Assembly (NCBI GenBank): GCA_964517075.1
Contig: CAZFAT010000273.1
Span: 1-15,732, forward strand
DNA: 15,732 nucleotides
Origin: CAZFAT01 sp964517075
GTDB lineage: Bacteria > Acidobacteriota > Vicinamibacteria > Vicinamibacterales > SCN-69-37
Reading direction: 5' to 3'
In this document: positions 13,597 through 15,732 of the stretch, in pieces
Layout: every line of letters starts with the position of its first letter
Numbering within the stretch: the first letter of the stretch is position 1
Made by a program: the position numbers and the translations under genes
The notes under the pieces: generated by a model
What the model was told of the DNA's origin: nothing
The model's database searches: none
What the model saw: only the letters and a program-made list of their open reading frames with translations

Positions 13597-15134
13597 CAGC
13601 CGTGCGCCATCTGCGGTGACGATTCCGTCAGCGCCAGGACAAGGATCGCCTCGGCCGTCGCGTCGGCGCGATCGATCGTGGCCCCGATCGTTCCCTCCCG
13701 CATGATGGCGACGCGGTCGCTCATGGCGAGGATCTCCGGCAGCTCCGACGAGATCATGATCACGGCCAGGCCGCGGTGGGCCATTTCCCGCATGAGCGCG
13801 TGGATCTCGGCTTTGGCGCCGACGTCCACGCCCTGCGTTGGTTCATCCAGCAGCAGCACCGAGGGATTCGTGGCCAGCCAACGCGCCAGCGCGACCTTCT
13901 GCTGGTTGCCGCCCGACAGCGTGGTGACGGCGGCGTCCACGGACGGCGCCTTGATCTGCAGGTCCGCGACGAATCGGCCGGCGCGTGCACGTTCCGCGTC
14001 GACCTGCACGAGGCCGCGGCGGGAGACGGCGCGGAGGCTGGCGAGGCTCGCATTGGCCGCCACCGACATCTCGAGCACCACGCCGTGGCGCCGGCGATCC
14101 TCCGGCACGTACGCGAGGCCGTGACGGATCGCATCCGCCGGATTGGCGATCGTCGCCCGCACGCCGTCGACGAGCGTCTCGCCGCGGTCGATGGGGTGGA
14201 GGCCAAACAGCGTTTCGGCCAGCTCGGTCCGGCCGGACCCGACGAGACCGGCCACGCCGAGAATCTCGCCTCGCCGGACCGACAGCGACACATCGTGCAC
14301 GCCAACGGCGCTCGAGGACAGGCCGCGGACGTCGAGCGCGACGGGTGCGGACCTGAAGGTCCGCACCTCCATCGAGGTCGAAGCCCGCTCCTCCACGGTC
14401 GTGCGCCCGGCCATGTGCCGCACGACCTCGTCTCGGGTGACGGCGCCGCGCGGGGCCGTGGCGACCGTCTCGCCGTCGCGCAGCACCGTGATGCGGTCCG
14501 CAATGGTGAAGACCTCTTCGAGCCGGTGCGAGATGTAGAGAATGCCGGCGCCCGCGTCACGCAGGCGGCCGACCACGCCGAACAGCCGGTCCACCTCGCG
14601 ATCGGTCAGCGACGCGGTCGGTTCGTCCATGAGGATGACTCGCGCGTCCGCGCCGAAGGCGCGCGCGATCTCGACGAGCTGCTGTTCCGGCATGCTCAGC
14701 GAACCGGCCAGCCGGTCGGCATCGAAGGCGGCGCCGGCTCTGGCCAGCAGATCCTGCGCGCGGCCGTGCCTGGCGCGCCAGTCAATCGGACGCCAGGCGC
14801 CGGCTGGTTCGAGCGTCAGCGCGATGTTCTCGGCCACGGTGAGATCGGGAAAGAGCGCCGGCTGCTGGTAGATGACCGCGACACCCAGCGTTCGGGCCCG
14901 CGCGGGGGTCAGATGCGCCAGGTCCACCGGCGCGTCGTCAATCGCCAAGGCGCCCGCATCGGCGCGCTCGGCGCCGGTGATGATCTTGATGAGCGTGGAC
15001 TTGCCGGCGCCGTTCTCGCCCACGAGCGCGTGCACCTCGCCGGCCTGGAGCGCGAAGGACACACCGTTCAGGGCCTGCACACCGGCAAAGGACTTGCGAA
15101 TGGACGAGGCGATCAGCAGGGGAGGCGCAGGCAT
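13596..15134 (-). CDS. rhaT: Rhamnose ABC transporter ATP-binding protein (double ATPase)
   Basis: This 512-residue cytoplasmic protein has two ABC domains in tandem, as in RbsA/RhaT importers. Domain 1 has Walker A GENGAGKST (39-47), Q-loop YQQP (89-92), a divergent signature SMPEQQ (147-152), Walker B ILMDEP (167-172) and H203. Domain 2 has a degenerate Walker A, GLVGSGRTE (296-304), with arginine for the lysine, a canonical LSGGNQQK signature (406-413) and LLLDEPTQG (427-435). This pattern is normal for the family. ATG at 15134 starts close to the first strand but lacks a Shine-Dalgarno sequence; GTG at 15164, two bases after the isomerase stop, is a serious alternative and would add 10 residues. 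It drives uptake through the two permeases encoded next. Confidence 0.92.
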   Translation of the reverse strand: MPAPPLLIASSIRKSFAGVQALNGVSFALQAGEVHALVGENGAGKSTLIKIITGAERADAGALAIDDAPVDLAHLTPARARTLGVAVIYQQPALFPDLTVAENIALTLEPAGAWRPIDWRARHGRAQDLLARAGAAFDADRLAGSLSMPEQQLVEIARAFGADARVILMDEPTASLTDREVDRLFGVVGRLRDAGAGILYISHRLEEVFTIADRITVLRDGETVATAPRGAVTRDEVVRHMAGRTTVEERASTSMEVRTFRSAPVALDVRGLSSSAVGVHDVSLSVRRGEILGVAGLVGSGRTELAETLFGLHPIDRGETLVDGVRATIANPADAIRHGLAYVPEDRRRHGVVLEMSVAANASLASLRAVSRRGLVQVDAERARAGRFVADLQIKAPSVDAAVTTLSGGNQQKVALARWLATNPSVLLLDEPTQGVDVGAKAEIHALMREMAHRGLAVIMISSELPEILAMSDRVAIMREGTIGATIDRADATAEAILVLALTESSPQMAHG

Positions 15135-15166
15135 GGATGGAGGGACCGCAATGCTGTCGCGCACGC

Positions 15167-15732
15167 TCAATACATCGGTCCCAGCGACGCCGCGGCCATT
15201 GTGTCCCGCCGCGCGGCACGCTCTCGCGTAATCCGCTCGAGATACCCGCTCTGCCGGAATGCGTCGAGCGGATCGGCCGGCAACCCCTTCGCCTCGCGCC
15301 ACTCGCGAATTGCGGGCCGCACGTCGGTGGCGAACGCGTCCTGCAGGCCGCTCTCGGCGCGGACGATGTCGGTGGCGGCCTGCGCGGCGGTCATCGACTC
15401 GAGATCGACGAGCGCCGCGCGTGCGACGAGCGCCTGCGCCGTCACCACGGTCTGAATCATCGCTTCGATCTTGCCCTTGAGGTTGTGGCTTTGGTCCACC
15501 ATGTACGCGATGTCGGCCGGGCGCCCGGTCTCCCACTCCCAGCACCTGATCTCATGGAAGATCCGGAACACCTGATAGGGATCGATCGATCCCATCGTCA
15601 AGTCGTCGTCGGCATACCGGCGGTCGTTGAAGTGGAAGCCGCCCAGCATGTCCTCGTCGAGCAGCCACGCGACGATCTGCTCGATGTTCTGGCCCTGGTA
15701 GTGGTGGCCGGTGTCGACGAGCACGCGCGCGC
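15167..15732 (-). CDS. rhaI: L-rhamnose isomerase, C-terminal part, cut by window edge
   Basis: These 188 codons are the C-terminal part of a cofactor (metal)-dependent L-rhamnose isomerase of the Pseudomonas/Bacteroidetes-type RhaI family (xylose-isomerase-like TIM barrel), which converts L-rhamnose to L-rhamnulose in the cytoplasm. The visible VDTGHHYQGQNIEQIVAWLL, GGFHFNDRRYADDDL and GSIDPYQVFRIFHEI segments carry the histidine and aspartate residues expected at the metal site. The family is about 430 residues long, so over half the protein lies outside the window, as must the operon promoter. The gene is followed within two bases by a possible GTG start of the ABC ATPase. Context with a complete sugar importer supports rhamnose catabolism. 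Confidence 0.9.
   Translation of the reverse strand, partial: ARVLVDTGHHYQGQNIEQIVAWLLDEDMLGGFHFNDRRYADDDLTMGSIDPYQVFRIFHEIRCWEWETGRPADIAYMVDQSHNLKGKIEAMIQTVVTAQALVARAALVDLESMTAAQAATDIVRAESGLQDAFATDVRPAIREWREAKGLPADPLDAFRQSGYLERITRERAARRDTMAAASLGPMY

Noticed and set aside
13776..15455. 559-codon plus-strand frame opposite the ABC ATPase gene
   Set aside because: The minus strand has all the ABC motifs; the mirror frame has none.

Overview
This 15.7 kb, GC-rich window looks like part of a chromosome from a free-living heterotrophic Gram-negative-type bacterium. Many GTG/TTG starts, one-base or four-base gene overlaps, TATAAT/TAGTAT-type -10 boxes and the mix of cell-surface glycan and rhamnose genes would fit a soil Acidobacteriota (Vicinamibacteria-like), but that assignment is inference. 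I see no rRNA, tRNA, CRISPR array, phage gene, transposase or clear intrinsic terminator.

Layout. (1) 1-1258, minus strand: sulfate activation, cysD followed by the 5' part of cysN. (2) 1564-2538, plus strand: an LPG-synthase-TM/flippase-like membrane protein with its own promoter, overlapping tail-to-tail with (3) a minus-strand three-gene surface-polysaccharide operon (2469-5640): polysaccharide pyruvyl transferase, GT4 glycosyltransferase and a sugar-nucleotide epimerase/dehydratase. (4) 5669-10568: a duplicated glycosylation island. The first copy has a GT-C membrane glycosyltransferase (5702-7366), a polyprenyl-phosphate GT2 glycosyltransferase (7401-8441) and a convergent, membrane-anchored protein of unknown function (8467-9024). 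The second copy keeps only the first two thirds of the GT-C gene (9149-10279) joined tail-to-tail to the first half of the unknown gene (10263-10541); about 1.9 kb between them has been lost. (5) 10587-15732, minus strand: an L-rhamnose uptake and catabolism operon, with the 3' part of L-rhamnose isomerase, a double ABC ATPase, a permease, and a second permease fused in frame to the sugar-binding protein.

How the genes work together. In the intact copy of the island the GT2 enzyme probably charges a polyprenyl phosphate with a sugar on the cytoplasmic side, and the GT-C enzyme probably transfers it to an acceptor outside the membrane. The small anchored protein may assist or be part of that step. 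The neighbouring pyruvyl transferase, GT4 and epimerase probably act on a surface glycan too, and share a tight divergent promoter region with the GT-C gene. The rhamnose operon brings in L-rhamnose and isomerises it.

The most notable points are the duplicated and collapsed island, a sharply bounded 248-bp tract of 98% identity inside a duplication that is otherwise about 79-87% identical (which suggests gene conversion), the permease/binding-protein fusion, and an apparently leaderless promoter for the unknown anchored protein. I found no system that I can defend as wholly new; the GT-C / GT2 / anchored-protein cassette is the best candidate.
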